This document shows, one piece after another, positions 1 through 10,589 of a stretch of 64,000 bases of DNA. Positions within the stretch are counted from its first letter, which is position 1; each line of letters opens with the position of its first letter. The notes beneath the pieces are model-generated. The model did no database searches. It was not told the DNA's origin and saw nothing but the letters and a program-made list of their open reading frames with translations. This DNA comes from Pollenia angustigena (taxonomy: Eukaryota; Arthropoda; Insecta; Diptera; Polleniidae). The position numbers were made by a program, and so were the translations under genes. The stretch is taken from NCBI GenBank assembly GCA_930367215.1, contig OV884057.1, positions 245,050,830 through 245,114,829 on the forward strand, in the 5' to 3' direction.

Positions 1-446
1 TTAAAGGTGTACAATGCTGGGTCCGCCAAACAGTTCTCATCATAGAAAAGGTGCTACCACAAGTATAATTGATGTGGTTCGACCACGTAAGAGTGTCATT
101 AAAAAATATTCCGAGATTCTTAGCAGATTTGACTATTTCAATTTGTTGGTTATGTATAAATATATTGGAAATAATATTTTGTTTATTAAGTCGTCTTTGA
201 ATAACTATGCATTTAGATTTTTTAGAATTTATTTCCAAGCCATTTGCCGTTGCCCACGTATAAATACGTTGAAGTTGCTGATTAACAGTGATAATACACT
301 GGTCAATTAAGGCATTTTTACAACTGGTATAAAGTTGAACGTGATTCGCGTACATTCTTACATTACAATTTGTTAGGACGGCTGGGAGGTCTTTAGAGTA
401 TAGTGATAATAATAGTGGCCCATCAATGGACCCCTGTGGTACCCCT
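1..446 (-). pseudogene. jockey-like non-LTR reverse transcriptase fragment
   Basis: Read on the minus strand from about 446 down to the window edge, one frame stays open and gives the conserved RT block GVPQGS followed by GPLL. It continues with a decayed catalytic box (MYANHVQLY in place of the usual YADDVQLY), the WATANGLEINSKKSKC segment and the thumb-side LTWSNHIN segment. The order and spacing are those of the fingers/palm-to-thumb part of jockey/CR1-type non-LTR retrotransposon RTs. The second catalytic Asp pair is lost (DD replaced by NH), so it cannot be an active polymerase. The same motif style recurs at 25516-27360, suggesting the same or a sister family. The copy is cut by the window edge and decays above 450. 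Confidence 0.8.
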
Positions 447-591
447 TTTGTTAATTAATTTTCGCATATCTGTTGGATGCTTCCGTTGTTAATGGTTGGC
501 TACTAATAAGAAAGATGCATCCAAATGATCTAGATTGCTCAAACTTGTTGCAATTTCGTAGATATATAGCCACTTCTCACCTAGAAACGTA

Positions 592-777
592 TTGTGTGCC
601 CGTACGATTTTCAGTGCTGTCAATCGATATGACGGTAGAAATCACATAATTGACTACTCCAAAGCGGATAAAAGATGTGCAAACTGCGGTAACAAGTCTA
701 ATTTTACGTGCAACAAGGGCCTTCACAAAAAAGAATGTTTCAAAAAATTTCACATTTCATGTGACGATATTGCATAA
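592..777 (+). pseudogene. piggyBac-type transposase C-terminal cysteine-rich end
   Basis: A 61-codon open stretch ends in a cysteine/histidine pattern: RCANCGNKS, then C, then HKKECFKKFH, preceded by the lead-in DGRNHII. That resembles the C-terminal cross-brace zinc domain of piggyBac-family transposases, which binds the terminal repeats. One of the usual Cys positions appears replaced (CNKG where CxxC is expected). No DDD catalytic core, TTAA target site or terminal repeat was found around it. It is therefore read as a broken fragment; the family call rests on the Cys-rich pattern alone. Confidence 0.55.
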
Positions 778-2213
778 TGTCTCTTAAAAGGGACTCCTTC
801 TAAAATCTTTAAAAAAAATTTAATTTAAATATAACTTCTAAAAATTATTTTAATAGTTGTTTTAAATAACGTGTTAAAAAATAATTTTGTTAAAAAGTAC
901 TTAAGGAACTTCATGCACACCTATTAGCGCTCTATTTCTGTATACGAAGACTATAAGTTTTTTCAATTCTTTTGGTTTTTTATGTACCCTTCATTATAAT
1001 TTTTCGTAATTTTTCCACAAATTTTGTAAATAACGTTTAATAACTTTTAAAATTTTTATGAAAATAAAACAAACTTGCGATGCAGTTTGAAAGATCCATT
1101 AATTCTCCATAAATTAGAAACAAAAATTTTTGAATTAACTTTTACCTTTCCTGAGTTATACCGGTTTTCAGATTTGTACCCAGTTTGATATATTTTTACT
1201 TATATCCAACAAACAAACTAAAATCAAGCGTTTTGCTTGGCTTTGTTTAAAAATCTTTTATTGGGGTTCTTACCATGTAGTCAATGCCCTGCAATAAATT
1301 CTGAAAATCAGTTTCAGAAGTTGTGACATAGAAAAGTTAGCAGAAGCCACACCTCGTTCCACCACACCATTTACCACTTTTAAATGGCGAACTTTATCCT
1401 TTGTATCTTGAAATGACTTGTTGGCTTCTCAATTTTCTGGACCTGTTTTAAAAAAATTTATTGAAATATTGCAAGTTAAAAAAAAAATAAGACTGGTTTT
1501 GGAAACTGAGAAATCATTGGATTTCTTTATTTTTAAGGTTGTCTTCTGTTAAAATTTACTACTTCACTCTCGCTACTTGGCGTACGTAGATTTTTTTTCC
1601 AGTCAACTCAAAGTTTTGGTGTCGATATGTTCATCAAAATAACGTTACAACAGCTACATTAATAATTTTGTAGTTATCCAACCGCTTTTATAGACTTAGA
1701 TCATTGAGAGAAGTGTATTGTGGTCATTGACAGAGGTACCAATTTTTGATATCTTTTCTTAAAATAAATGTACTACATTCCAGCAAGGCATCAATTTTTA
1801 ATTGTCCATTTAAGATTGCAGCTGGTTTCAAAAAATGCATTATTTTAAGAAAGATCGAATAATAGTCCTTGAGCTTTAACTGTTGGATGGTCTTTAGATC
1901 TATCACCCAAAAATATAAGAATCAGATGAAACAATTCTTTGTAGTCTTCTCTTTGTTGCATGCAATCTTGACGTACTGGTAATGGATAACTCTTACATCA
2001 ATGTCACAACTTCTGAAACTGATTTCCCAAATTTATTGTAATTAATGATTCTAAGGCAAAGTAAAACCAAAAGTTTGGTTTTTAATTGTTAGTTGGGTAT
2101 GAGTTATAATATCATAAACTGAAAACCGGTATAAATCAGGAACAGTAAGAGCATATTCAAAAATATTTGTTTCTAAAATATTTAAAATGGAATGGATCTT
2201 TCAAACTGCATTG

Positions 2214-4324
2214 TTAGGTTAGGTTAGGTTAAATGGGTAGCCGTCACGAAGACGACTCACTTGGGTCCTTATAGCGGTCCCTTTGTGATACCCCTAGCCA
2301 GTGACAAGGGTCAGCCAGTATCCACCAGACTATTCACCAGAGGTCACCGCAGTCTCGAACCACCCCGATTCCCTGCAGAACAGGGAGATCGATTTCAGTC
2401 CCGCATTGGACAAATTGTCCAGACATGGCAATTCCGGTCTCCCAAAATGCCTCACCCTAACGCCCGCCAGACCGGGGCATTGGCAGAGGAAGTGAAACAC
2501 CGTCTCCTCCTCCTCCTCCTCATCATGACAACTCCTGCAGTAGTCATTATACGCAAGACCCATCCTCCTAGCATGAGTCCCTATCACCCAGTGACCCGTG
2601 ATAACCGATATCACTGTCCTTATCCGGTCCCTGCCGAGACCGAGTAGTACGCGCGTTCTCGCCGCGTCATAGCCAGGCCATAGAGTCCTGGCCATCAAAC
2701 AGGTATGCTCGTCCTGCCATCTCCCCTGAGCCCTTCTGTACGACTCCCGTCTGATGAGAGTCCTGCAGCGGGCCATTGAAGTGCCCATCAGGCCGTCGAC
2801 GAACATGTCGTCCAACAGACAGCCTTGTTTGGCTAGACTGTCCGCAGTATGGTTGCCCAGGAGCCCACTGTGTCCTGGTACCCATGTCAGCGTTACACTG
2901 GAATGTTTCGCGATCTCATTTAGAGACATCCGGCATTCCACTGTTAACATAGATGTCGTAAAGACACCAGCCAGAGCTGCAATGGCAGCCTTGCTGTCCG
3001 TAAATATACATATATCCCTCGATATACGATAGTACTTCAGCCAGTTTGCCGCCCGCTTTATGGCAGAGATTTCCGCCTGCAGCACACTACTGCCATCTGG
3101 CAGCCTAAAAGAGACCCTGATGTCCAATTCCTCGATGAAGAAACCTCCACCTACTCTGTCGCCCATCCTGGAACCATCGGTGTAGACCCGCAGGGTCGGC
3201 TCCAGAGATCGCGTATTATCGAGCAGCTCATCATAGTTACCATGATGAACCGTGAACAAAGCACCGAAAAAGGGTTCCGGAGTGCAATAGTCTAGCCCCG
3301 CCAGGTCGTATGACGCGTGAAGCGTGATCCTGGCATGACCATAGTTCCGCGTAGACCATAGGCCCACCGCCCCCAGTCTCATAGCGGAAGTCAAGGACTG
3401 TTGTTCGGCCATGATATCAATCGGCAACCAGTCTAGCATAGTAAACAGTGCCTTCGTCGGTGTCGAGCGGAGTGATGCCGTGATCATCAGCGCAGCCAAC
3501 CTATATACTTTCTCAAGCATCCTGCAGTACCGTCCCCTTTCCATGGCAGGCCACCACACTATGACCCCATAGAAGAGAATCGGTTTTACCACCGCTTCAA
3601 AGATCCATTCAACACCCCTGGGGCCCAGGCCCCAGCTCCTGCCCAAGGATCTCCTGCAGGTGTATAAGGCCACAATAGCCCTATCAACCCTCGTCCGAAC
3701 GTTGAGTTCCCATGATAGTTTGCTATCGAGAATTACGCCCAAATATTTGGCACTGTTCGAGAGCCTCAGCTCCGTGCCGTTTAGCCTAGGAAGCCTAAAG
3801 TTGCCAACCTTGTACTTCCTGGTAAAGAGTACCAACTCAGTTTTCTGTGAATTGACACCAAGTCCACAGGAAATGCTCCAAGAGCTTAGAATCTGCAATG
3901 CAGATTCCATACAATGTGACAATGTGTCCAGGTGTTTACCCGCGACCGCCACCGCCACGTCATCCGCATACGCGACGGTTCTTATCCCGAATCTGTCGAA
4001 CCGGCCCAGCAAAGTATTCACCGTCAGGTTCCACAGTAGAGGGGACAGAACCCCACCTTGCGGGATGCCCCTCTGCACAAATCTGCAAACATTAGTAGCA
4101 CCCATCGTGGATTCAATGATCCTATTATCGAGTAGATTACCAATAAATCTACAAATTACATCGTCAACCCCAACCTCCCTCATCGACTCCAAGATGGAGT
4201 TGGGTTTGACATTATTGAAAGCTCCCTCAATGTCCAGAAAGGCCACAAGTGAGTATTCCCGAAATTCAAGGGATTTCTCAATGTAGCCGACCAGTGAGTG
4301 GAGCGCCGTCTCTACAGCCTTGCC
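2214..4324 (-). mobile_element. 5'-truncated RT/RNase H non-LTR retrotransposon with 8-bp TSD
   Basis: The insertion is flanked by perfect 8-bp copies of CTGCATTG at 2206-2213 and 4325-4332. The unfilled site can be inferred from the inverted partner at 1070-1085. It lies on the minus strand: a truncated 5' end at 4324, the reading frame, a 3' UTR of about 115 bp, and a 3' end made of three TTAGG units on the plus strand (2214-2228). The (AACCT)n tail replaces poly(A). The frame is uninterrupted over its whole length, so the insertion is fairly recent. An RT with downstream RNase H points to the I/LOA/R1 branch; the exact clade is not determined. Confidence 0.92.
2330..4324 (-). CDS. reverse transcriptase with RNase H domain, N-terminally truncated
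   Basis: Numbering residues from the ATG at 4330 (which lies in the flanking duplication, so it is not the native start), the RT shows catalytic Asp33 in FLDIEGAF, GIPQGGVLSP at 88-97 and YADD at 121-124. About 385-515 form an RNase H domain with VYTDGSR, LQAEISAI, FTDSKAAI and WVPGHSGLLGN, so all catalytic acidic residues are visible. The tail carries a CxxC...H...C knuckle (YCRSC, VFHFLC) interrupted by a Glu run encoded by a GAG-like microsatellite. The endonuclease and gag-like parts are missing through 5' truncation. The enzyme would copy element RNA by target-primed reverse transcription. No stops or frameshifts were seen. Confidence 0.93.
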   Translation of the reverse strand, partial: GKAVETALHSLVGYIEKSLEFREYSLVAFLDIEGAFNNVKPNSILESMREVGVDDVICRFIGNLLDNRIIESTMGATNVCRFVQRGIPQGGVLSPLLWNLTVNTLLGRFDRFGIRTVAYADDVAVAVAGKHLDTLSHCMESALQILSSWSISCGLGVNSQKTELVLFTRKYKVGNFRLPRLNGTELRLSNSAKYLGVILDSKLSWELNVRTRVDRAIVALYTCRRSLGRSWGLGPRGVEWIFEAVVKPILFYGVIVWWPAMERGRYCRMLEKVYRLAALMITASLRSTPTKALFTMLDWLPIDIMAEQQSLTSAMRLGAVGLWSTRNYGHARITLHASYDLAGLDYCTPEPFFGALFTVHHGNYDELLDNTRSLEPTLRVYTDGSRMGDRVGGGFFIEELDIRVSFRLPDGSSVLQAEISAIKRAANWLKYYRISRDICIFTDSKAAIAALAGVFTTSMLTVECRMSLNEIAKHSSVTLTWVPGHSGLLGNHTADSLAKQGCLLDDMFVDGLMGTSMARCRTLIRRESYRRAQGRWQDEHTCLMARTLWPGYDAARTRVLLGLGRDRIRTVISVITGHWVIGTHARRMGLAYNDYCRSCHDEEEEEETVFHFLCQCPGLAGVRVRHFGRPELPCLDNLSNAGLKSISLFCRESGWFETAVTSGE

Positions 4325-4489
4325 CTGCATTGTTGGTTTGTTTTATTTTCATAAAAATTTTAAAAGTTATAAAGCGTTATTTACAAAATTTATGGAAAAA
4401 TTACGAACAATTGCAATGCAGGGTGACTAAATGAGCAAAAGCATTGCAAAAACTCATAGTCTTTGTACACCAAAATAAAGCTTGGACTT

Positions 4490-5250
4490 CTTTTTTTTAT
4501 ATTATATCCTTAGAAGTGAAGGAAATTGTAGTTTTTGACAAAGTTATGAAGAAAACTTAAAAAAGACCGATAAACTAGATTTTTAGCGAAAATTTGAGTT
4601 GGGCGAATTCTAAACCTCTTCCGAAAAATCTTACAAATACTTTACCCTATAAGCTTTTAAAAATGATTGAGCCGGTTATTTCCTGTCTTTTTTTAAACTT
4701 AAATGGAAAATTGTTTATTATTGTTATTATTTTATTATTTAAAAGGACATATAAACAACGTACGTGGGGTGACTTGACTTTGAACGGAGACTTTTTTTGC
4801 GTAAGTGACAAAACATGAGGATTTAATTTCGAAAATTTTAATATAAATATCAAAATCTGAATTTCCATATTAAGAGTTTATTTTGCTCAGTCATTTTTTT
4901 GTTGAATTGCTGTTTGTTTTTGCAGAAGGAGAAGTTAGGCAGAGTTAAAAAAAAGTTTATGCTAGAAAAATGGTTCATCACTCGTATGTCCTCGTCCATA
5001 CTATGAAACATTTGCTTTTGAAGTTGCACTCGTGTCCGTACTATAAAATCTTTGAAACTGCTAATACACGACCAAAATACACTTTTCCAAATGGCAGTGA
5101 CAGTCATTTGACCCATCATATGACTGACATTGCTGATGTGAATATCCATCATCGCGTATAACAAAGTTTCTATTATTTTCTTAAGGCAAAAACGAAAAAA
5201 CTGATGAAAACTTTTGTGTACCGGTGATCTTGCATCTTTCTTTAACCTAT
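4490..5250. other. no recognisable feature
   Basis: AT-rich sequence with only short chance open frames and no motif, repeat or terminal structure that I can support. Confidence 0.5.
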
Positions 5251-5254
5251 GAAT

Positions 5255-5350
5255 TTGTTTACATGTCAGTACTGATGTACATACCGGACACAGGTGACTG
5301 GTCAGTGCTGATGTATATACCGCACACAGCTAACTAATCAGTACTGATGG
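5255..5350. repeat. short tandem repeat, ~36-bp unit, about 2.5 copies
   Basis: The unit beginning GTCAGTACTGATGTACATA is repeated with substitutions starting near 5266, 5302 and 5338. There is no coding potential. Confidence 0.75.
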
Positions 5351-5490
5351 TTAAATTCATCATTGTAGACAAATATTTAGTTTAAAGTAAACATACTTTT
5401 TTTTAATCCAATTCTTTTTATTACTATTTTCAACTAATATATTTATAAAATGTAAAAAAGTATTACCAATTTTTTTTTTTTTGTTCTTCT

Positions 5491-5662
5491 TTAATTTATA
5501 TATTTTTTAATACGGTGGGCGCTCTCCATTCGCTTGTCTTCCTGACGCTTAAGAGCACCTCGCTTTTGAAAAACATCTAAAATATGTAGAAAATACAGAA
5601 ATAAACACATTTATGAAATATCTTTAGCTCAATATATATATGTATATATAAATATGTACTTA
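5491..5662 (-). other. possible splice pair with short terminal exon
   Basis: On the minus strand, a strong donor (GAG followed by GTAAGTAC) at about 5662 and a pyrimidine-rich acceptor ending ATTTTAG at 5577 bound an 86-nt AT-rich interval. That is the usual size of a short fly intron. The presumed downstream exon (5576-5491) has one frame encoding a basic peptide that ends KRMESAHRIKKYIN and a stop. However, all three frames of the upstream exon meet a stop within about 20 nt of the donor. If it is a gene, the upstream exon is non-coding or decayed. I do not recognise the peptide. Confidence 0.25.
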
Positions 5663-6012
5663 CCTCTTACAATTTATTTCTTACAACTATTTTTTAAATT
5701 TTGAGTTTGAATTTACATACTTTAATATTTTACAGCACTTAAGAAAAAACGCGTTGTAATAAGAAATGTAAGCAGGAATTTTCGAATATGATGTTTCACT
5801 CCAACATGTCCCAAAACCCATGTAAATAATTAAAATTTCAAAAAACATAGTTAATATTTTTTAATATAATTATTAACATAGATGACTATACAAAAATATG
5901 CAATAAGTATTAAAAAACAATCCTTCAAATTTTATTGCGTAAACGAAACAGTGGCAGCGCCTGTAGCAAAAATTCAATACAATATTGTTGCAAGTGTGTA
6001 AGTTAAAAAATG

Positions 6013-6380
6013 CCCAGAAAATAATAGGATCAGTCCAAACACGCGTGTAAAATGTAGCCCACAACGGACTAGCACTAGTCCAAAAGTAGCCCAAACGTGT
6101 GGAAAAACATGGTCTATTTTACATTACGATGTCCTAGGGCAGGACCATGTAACCCACCTTTGGACTTCAAAGGATTAGTCTTAAAACTTCTCCATAGTAT
6201 CCTCAAGAGGTCTAGTTTTGAAGTCGTTTAAAAACGAAAACATGCCGTTAGAAAACGAAGACATGTCATCTCACTACAAACACTTTAAAACAATTACATG
6301 GTTCATGCTTGCATTGGACCAGTCCATGGAGTAGTCCATTTTATCGAAAAGGATCAGGTAGCCCAATATTATTTGCAGGG
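6013..6380. mobile_element. small TIR element, family copy 1
   Basis: A 368-bp repeat shares long blocks with 59699-60009, including TACATTACGATGTCCTAGGG, GTAAAATGTAGCCCA and GTCTTAAAACT. Its ends are related inverted sequences: CCCAGAAAATAAT at the left and ATTATTTGCAGGG at the right. It has no coding capacity. It is a MITE-like non-autonomous element. No clear target-site duplication was found, so the superfamily is open. Confidence 0.65.
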
Positions 6381-6715
6381 TGTTGTTTGTGTTAGTTTTG
6401 ATCACTCATTTCTTGTAGGGAATGTTTCATAATATTAACGAGGAAAAAAAACACATATTTTTTCTTCCCTTAAAAAAAGTTTTATTACAATTTGTTTTCT
6501 ATGAGCCTGATCCAAAATGCAGCACTGCGCTGCATCTGATGCGTATCTGTGACTAGTTTGCGATACTCAAGCAAATTAGCTGATGCCAATGCTTATTGGT
6601 TGGGCAGTCTAGTTAAATTTTTAAACATAATATGCATAATGCGTCATCAGCCAATTTTGTGATGCGTGTTTTGGATTTGTTTATGCAGCATTTCCTTTTG
6701 TTATATATTTTCTAA

Positions 6716-6848
6716 GTGCCGGTTGACACACGTCAAGTTTGACTCTTCAAGTGTTTTAGGAGAGAGGGGAAAAATGGTATTCTCCTTTCCCTTCTCTCCT
6801 AAAAGCAAAAGACTTGACGAATCAAACTTGACGTGTGTGAACCGGCAC
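6716..6848. mobile_element. 133-bp foldback MITE with TAA duplication
   Basis: Nearly the whole element is a hairpin. GTGCCGGTTGACACACGTCA at the left pairs with its complement ending CCGGCAC at the right, and the stem continues through the AGGAGAGAGGGGAAAA region. TAA at 6713-6715 and 6849-6851 forms a 3-bp duplication, as in PIF/Harbinger elements. It is non-coding; the short open frame across it is a by-product of the palindrome. Confidence 0.85.
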
Positions 6849-7154
6849 TAACAGCTGACATTTGCAGTGCTGCCAGATGATGCTTTTAGGAACGTGCTGC
6901 GCGTTTTAGAAACAGTTGTTCGATAAACGTTGCCAATTCAAGTCAGATTCACAATGGAAGCAATATTTTCATCAACTGTTTACAATGTAAAAAAACAATT
7001 TTGCTTGAAATCGCCTTAATTTTCAAAAAAAAAAAAAAAATATATGCAAACTTCACGTCAAACAAAACTATGTGTACATTATTATATTGAAAATGCTTTC
7101 TTAAAAATTGTATTCAAAATTTAAAGAATTCTGATGAAAGAATGTGGTGATTCT

Positions 7155-7320
7155 TGAAATTCAACCCAGGTTCAAGCCCCAGCTCATCCAAGAAAATAAT
7201 TAATTAATTTCAATAAATATTCACGTTGTAAAAATTCCTTCCTTCAGTTAAAATAATTTAATGAAACTAAAATTTGATGAACTCAAGTCTAATTAAAAAT
7301 TTTTAGAATATTTAAAGAAT
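7155..7320 (+). mobile_element. tRNA-derived SINE copy (degenerate)
   Basis: A B-box-like GGTTCAAGCCCC near 7173 is followed by a body containing TTGTAAAAATTCCTTCCTTC, then AATTTAATGAAAC and CTCAAGTCTAATTAAAAA. The same order of blocks occurs at 10590-10745, its palindromic copy at 22561-22716, and inverted in 25852-26401. A pol III B box at the head of a repeated body defines a tRNA-derived SINE. The A box here is degenerate. Confidence 0.6.
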
Positions 7321-8024
7321 TTTCATAAACGTCACCATCTGTAGTTGAATTCGCCTTGATTTCAATTAAATTATTGAAATTTGTAGCAGTTCAATGGAAA
7401 AATAAACTTATTTGGTGATCACTTTATTTTCATCCCAAATTCTAATTTTATATGAATTATATTTAAATATCAATTAAATATTTTTTGATATGAACAACAT
7501 ATTCTTCAACAATAAGAAAAAAGTTTCAACTTTCTTAAAGTAAATTTTATTGCGGAATTTCGGTTTATTTAGTTTTTCAATAAGCTAAAGCGTTTTTGAG
7601 TTGCGCGAACATATGTTGTGCAACATCCTTAATTTTCGAAATAACGGTATATCTCGAAAACCAAAGCTAACCTAAAAAAACGGCTAGCACCACTGGATTC
7701 AGCGACCCCGAATTAGGTTAAAAATCTTTCGTTCGTATCATACTAAAATATTAAACAGCAAATACTTTAATCTATCTATACAATATATTTTTTCTTAGTA
7801 TGTCAGGATGTTTGAATGTATGTCCTATTCTTTCCGCAACTTTCTGAAGCCGTCTGATGACATAAGAAGCTGAAATTTGGCACACTTGAAGTACTTTCTC
7901 TGCGGAATATCGCAACGAAGCCATATTTTTGATTTTCTGCTTTTCAACTAGTATAACTATAAAGATCTGATAGAAAAGATGTTTTTTTTATAATATGGGG
8001 AACTTTGGGCCCCACCCGGCACGG
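7320..8024. other. no gene; possible Helitron-like scrap
   Basis: AT-rich sequence. Around 7770-7880 the TATGTCAGGATGTTTGAATG-type run, followed by a 'disregard-sign' stretch on aaatttggcacact, resembles non-coding insect repeats sometimes assigned to Helitrons. No terminus was confirmed. Confidence 0.3.
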
Positions 8025-8099
8025 CTAGGCACCGTCGGATTGACCTGAAAAATTAGAGCATGATTTCTTACAGCAAACCCCATATTTTAAGCAACGCAA

Positions 8100-8795
8100 A
8101 CAATTAAATTTCAAAAAAAAAATCCCATACAAGATGCCAGTCATATCTTCCAATTCGGGCCATAAAAAGTTCGTATTCATCTCACGATAGCGAAAACCAT
8201 TCACAGTAACTGCCTGGCCTTCCTCATTTTGGAAAAAACACGGCCCGATGAAGCCGCCAGCCCATAAACCGCACGAAATAGTCACTCTTTGTGGGTGCAT
8301 TGGTTTTTCCTCAATCACACTTTGATTATAATTCGGCCAAACGCGGCAATTCTGCTTATTGACGAATCCACTGAGGTGTGCCTCATAACCCAAAATGATT
8401 TTCTTCGAAAATTTATCATCCACTGTTGCCATTTCTTGCCACCATTCTGACCATTGATGACGTTTGGAATGGTCAACAGGCTTTAGTTCTTGAGTCAATT
8501 GCACCTTGTTAGCGTGCAGATGCAAGTCTATGTGCAATTATTGGGCACGAAGACGAGTTGGAGTGGACGGCTCTTCAGCCCCACTGTCGCGAACAGCAGC
8601 ACTATTTTCTGCGTGCTCGAATTTTTTCGCGGTTTTTCCGATTGTGCGCACATTTGGACAATTAAATTGACCGAAAAAATCACGAAGTGCACGAAATGCA
8701 TTTTGATTTGAACGCCCATTTTCATAATAAGCGTTGCTCAATTGTGTATCTTTCCATGGTTCAAATTGAGTTAGTCTGAAATTGAGAAATGTCAA
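8100..8795 (-). pseudogene. mariner-type (DDE) transposase pseudogene
   Basis: The minus-strand frame starts with an HTH-like N-terminus (NAYYENGRSNQNAFRALRDF, NCPNVRTI). After one in-frame stop at 8538-8540 it continues into the DDE domain: LHLHANKVQLTQELKP, GFVNKQNCRVW, EKPMHPQRVTISCGLWAGG, IGPCFFQNEEGQAVTVNG and FLWPELEDM. These are hallmark blocks of an insect Tc1/mariner-superfamily transposase. In the usual SDEAHF block the first catalytic Asp reads GYEAH, so the first metal ligand is lost. Homology stops near 8100, before the WFQQDGA block with the second Asp. No terminal repeats remain. It is inactive on three counts: stop codon, lost Asp and truncation. Confidence 0.88.
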
Positions 8796-9023
8796 ATGAA
8801 ATGCTGAAAAAACCTTGAAGTTTAGGTGTGGTTCACATTAAACATCGACCCTTAAAATTTAACCACCCTTTATATTTTTATAAACTAAAAAGAACTTGTA
8901 CTTACACGGCGAGTAATTTAAATTTAATTTTTTATCTTGCAATTATGTATCTTATTAACCAGATATTGGGGGATTACATAATTTTTCCCTTATAAGGGGT
9001 ATATTCGAGCAGTTAATAAATTT

Positions 9024-9161
9024 AGGGGGTAATTTTGTTGTTCACTTCACCTTGCGTTGAGAAAATTTTCATATAAAATTTTTTGAATTTTCAAAATTTC
9101 AAAAAATTTTATATGAAAATTTTCTCAACGCAAGGTGAAGTGAACAACAAAATTACCTCCT
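9024..9161. repeat. 64-bp-arm hairpin
   Basis: Arms 9024-9087 and 9098-9161 are complementary with one G:T position, around a 10-nt loop (TTTTCAAAAT). The right arm is also the exact start of the 799-bp direct repeat shared with 14371-15169. Confidence 0.9.
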
Positions 9162-9896
9162 TAATGTTAAATTTATAATGCACTGGGATGGATTTTGTAT
9201 GGAAACCCCTTTAAGGACTTGAGATAGTGCATTGGTATGTTAGCAACAAATGTTGGGGATAAAAATAAAAAGGGACGGTTTACACCTCTAGCAGTGAATG
9301 TGTGGCAGTTATCTTTTCCTTAATGTTCCCACTTTAAGTTCGATGAGCATCACATTCCTCTCGTCGTATCCTCCCCTCATTTTTTTACGAATTCATTTTG
9401 GTTTCGAAGCTCATATAATTGTGGGGTCTAGTGCATCCAAATCTTTTTAAAAAGACACTCAATACATCACTTTCCAATATCCTGACTTTCTTACTTATTT
9501 GTTTTAATGAAATTTGTAAAAAAAGGATTTATTGCTTTTAAAAACAAAATACAAATATTTCCAAAAAATTTTCCATACTCATGTTAGAAATAAACTTCTT
9601 AATTATTTCTAATAAAAGCCGTATTTATAACTTTTTTTCAACTTCATCAATTTTACAATGTATTTTACACAAGTCAAATAAATGTAAATTAAAAAGAAAT
9701 GAAAATAATATTTGCCTTGATTTTTTTTTTTATAAATATTATGGAAAAGAAGAATTCCCCTTCAGAAGATATTTTCAATAATCATACAGATTTATTTACA
9801 TGTACTTTTTTGAGGTTGTTGCACACAGATATACATACATGTGTATGCCTGCATGTTGATTTTGGTATTTAAAGTAGTTCAATTTATCTTCAATAT
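9098..9896 (+). repeat. 799-bp direct repeat, copy 1
   Basis: The segment is repeated in the same orientation at 14371-15169 (offset 5273) with no difference noticed. Its distal 621 bp also occur inverted in the left palindrome arm (about 13741-14362). The 66-codon open frame at 9581-9781 exists in all three copies and resembles no protein I know. It is very AT-rich and lacks codon character, so I do not call it a gene. Confidence 0.9.
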
Positions 9897-10025
9897 AAAT
9901 GCTCGAAACTAATAAATTCGTATATACTTATACTTAGATGAATTATGTTTTCTTCATATTTACAAAAAAATTTGTGGTCGAATTTTGACCATTAGGCGAA
10001 CACTAGTCAACATTATTAATCTAAT

Positions 10026-10206
10026 GTTTTTTTCCTTTTAACGCCCAGTTGTATAAGTGCAATTATTATCGTTTTACGATTTATACTATTGAAAGCTTGC
10101 TTAAAATCTATGAATAACATATGGAGATTGACATCGTACTCATATGACTTTTCGAGATATTGCTTGAGCTTGGTCTATGTAAGATCTACTTGGCTCTACG
10201 AACGCC
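10026..10206 (-). pseudogene. non-LTR RT scrap (left-arm copy)
   Basis: On the minus strand, after one frameshift, KLKQYLEKSYEYDVNLHM runs into LFIDFKQAFNSINRK and IIALIQLGV. That is the palm motif around the first catalytic Asp of a non-LTR RT. Only about 60 codons survive. The mirror copy is at 23100-23280. Confidence 0.8.
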
Positions 10207-10589
10207 TGCTTTCCACAAATTTTTTTTATAGGCAACATTAAGCAGCGTTATCCCTATGTAATGAGAACATTCCACTCTATCTCCTTTTTAATAGATCGGA
10301 GTCACTTGACCTAGTAATAGATTATGGATTCTTCTTATAACGGTGTTATTTATGTTTTAATAGACTTTGGCAGTAATGTTGCTTCTCCTTGGGCCTTATA
10401 TTTTTAAGTTGTTTAATTTCCATTTTCACTTTTTCAATATGTATAAGGCGGCTCGGAATCATCTCCGAACTGCTTTGTTATTACTTTATTTACTTATTTG
10501 AAAATATTCATATTTTAATTAGGCTTAAGTTCATTGAATTTAAATTAATTTTTTCATTTAAATTTCATTACAAAGATTTTTGATAAATA

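Larger units (their letters stand above)
920..4490. repeat. diverged inverted repeat, right arm split by a retrotransposon
   Basis: The segment about 930-1345 reappears inverted as 1995-2205 joined to 4333-4475. Shared blocks include CAGTTTGAAAGATCCATT, ATACCGGTTTTCAG, ATCAGTTTCAGAAGTTGTGACAT (as separate blocks) and TTTATGAAAATAAAAC. The arms are roughly 400 bp with many substitutions and indels. The 650-bp spacer (1345-1995) carries no recognisable coding sequence. The retrotransposon at 2214-4324 sits inside the right arm, so the inverted repeat is older. It could be a foldback DNA element or an inverted duplication; no clear termini or target-site duplication was seen. Confidence 0.75.

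Noticed and set aside
14..310. 98-codon plus-strand open frame
   Set aside because: Antisense of the RT fragment, which is readable on the minus strand.
2214..2228. TTAGG run as a true interstitial telomere
   Set aside because: Only three units, placed exactly at the 3' end of a retrotransposon inside its target duplications, so it is the element's tail.
3660..4286. 208-codon plus-strand open frame
   Set aside because: Shadow of the RT/RNase H frame on the other strand; no domain of its own.
9581..9781. 66-codon frame present three times (also 13856-14056, 14854-15054)
   Set aside because: Its conservation is explained by DNA duplication. The sequence is AT-driven (N, K, F, Y rich) with no family resemblance.
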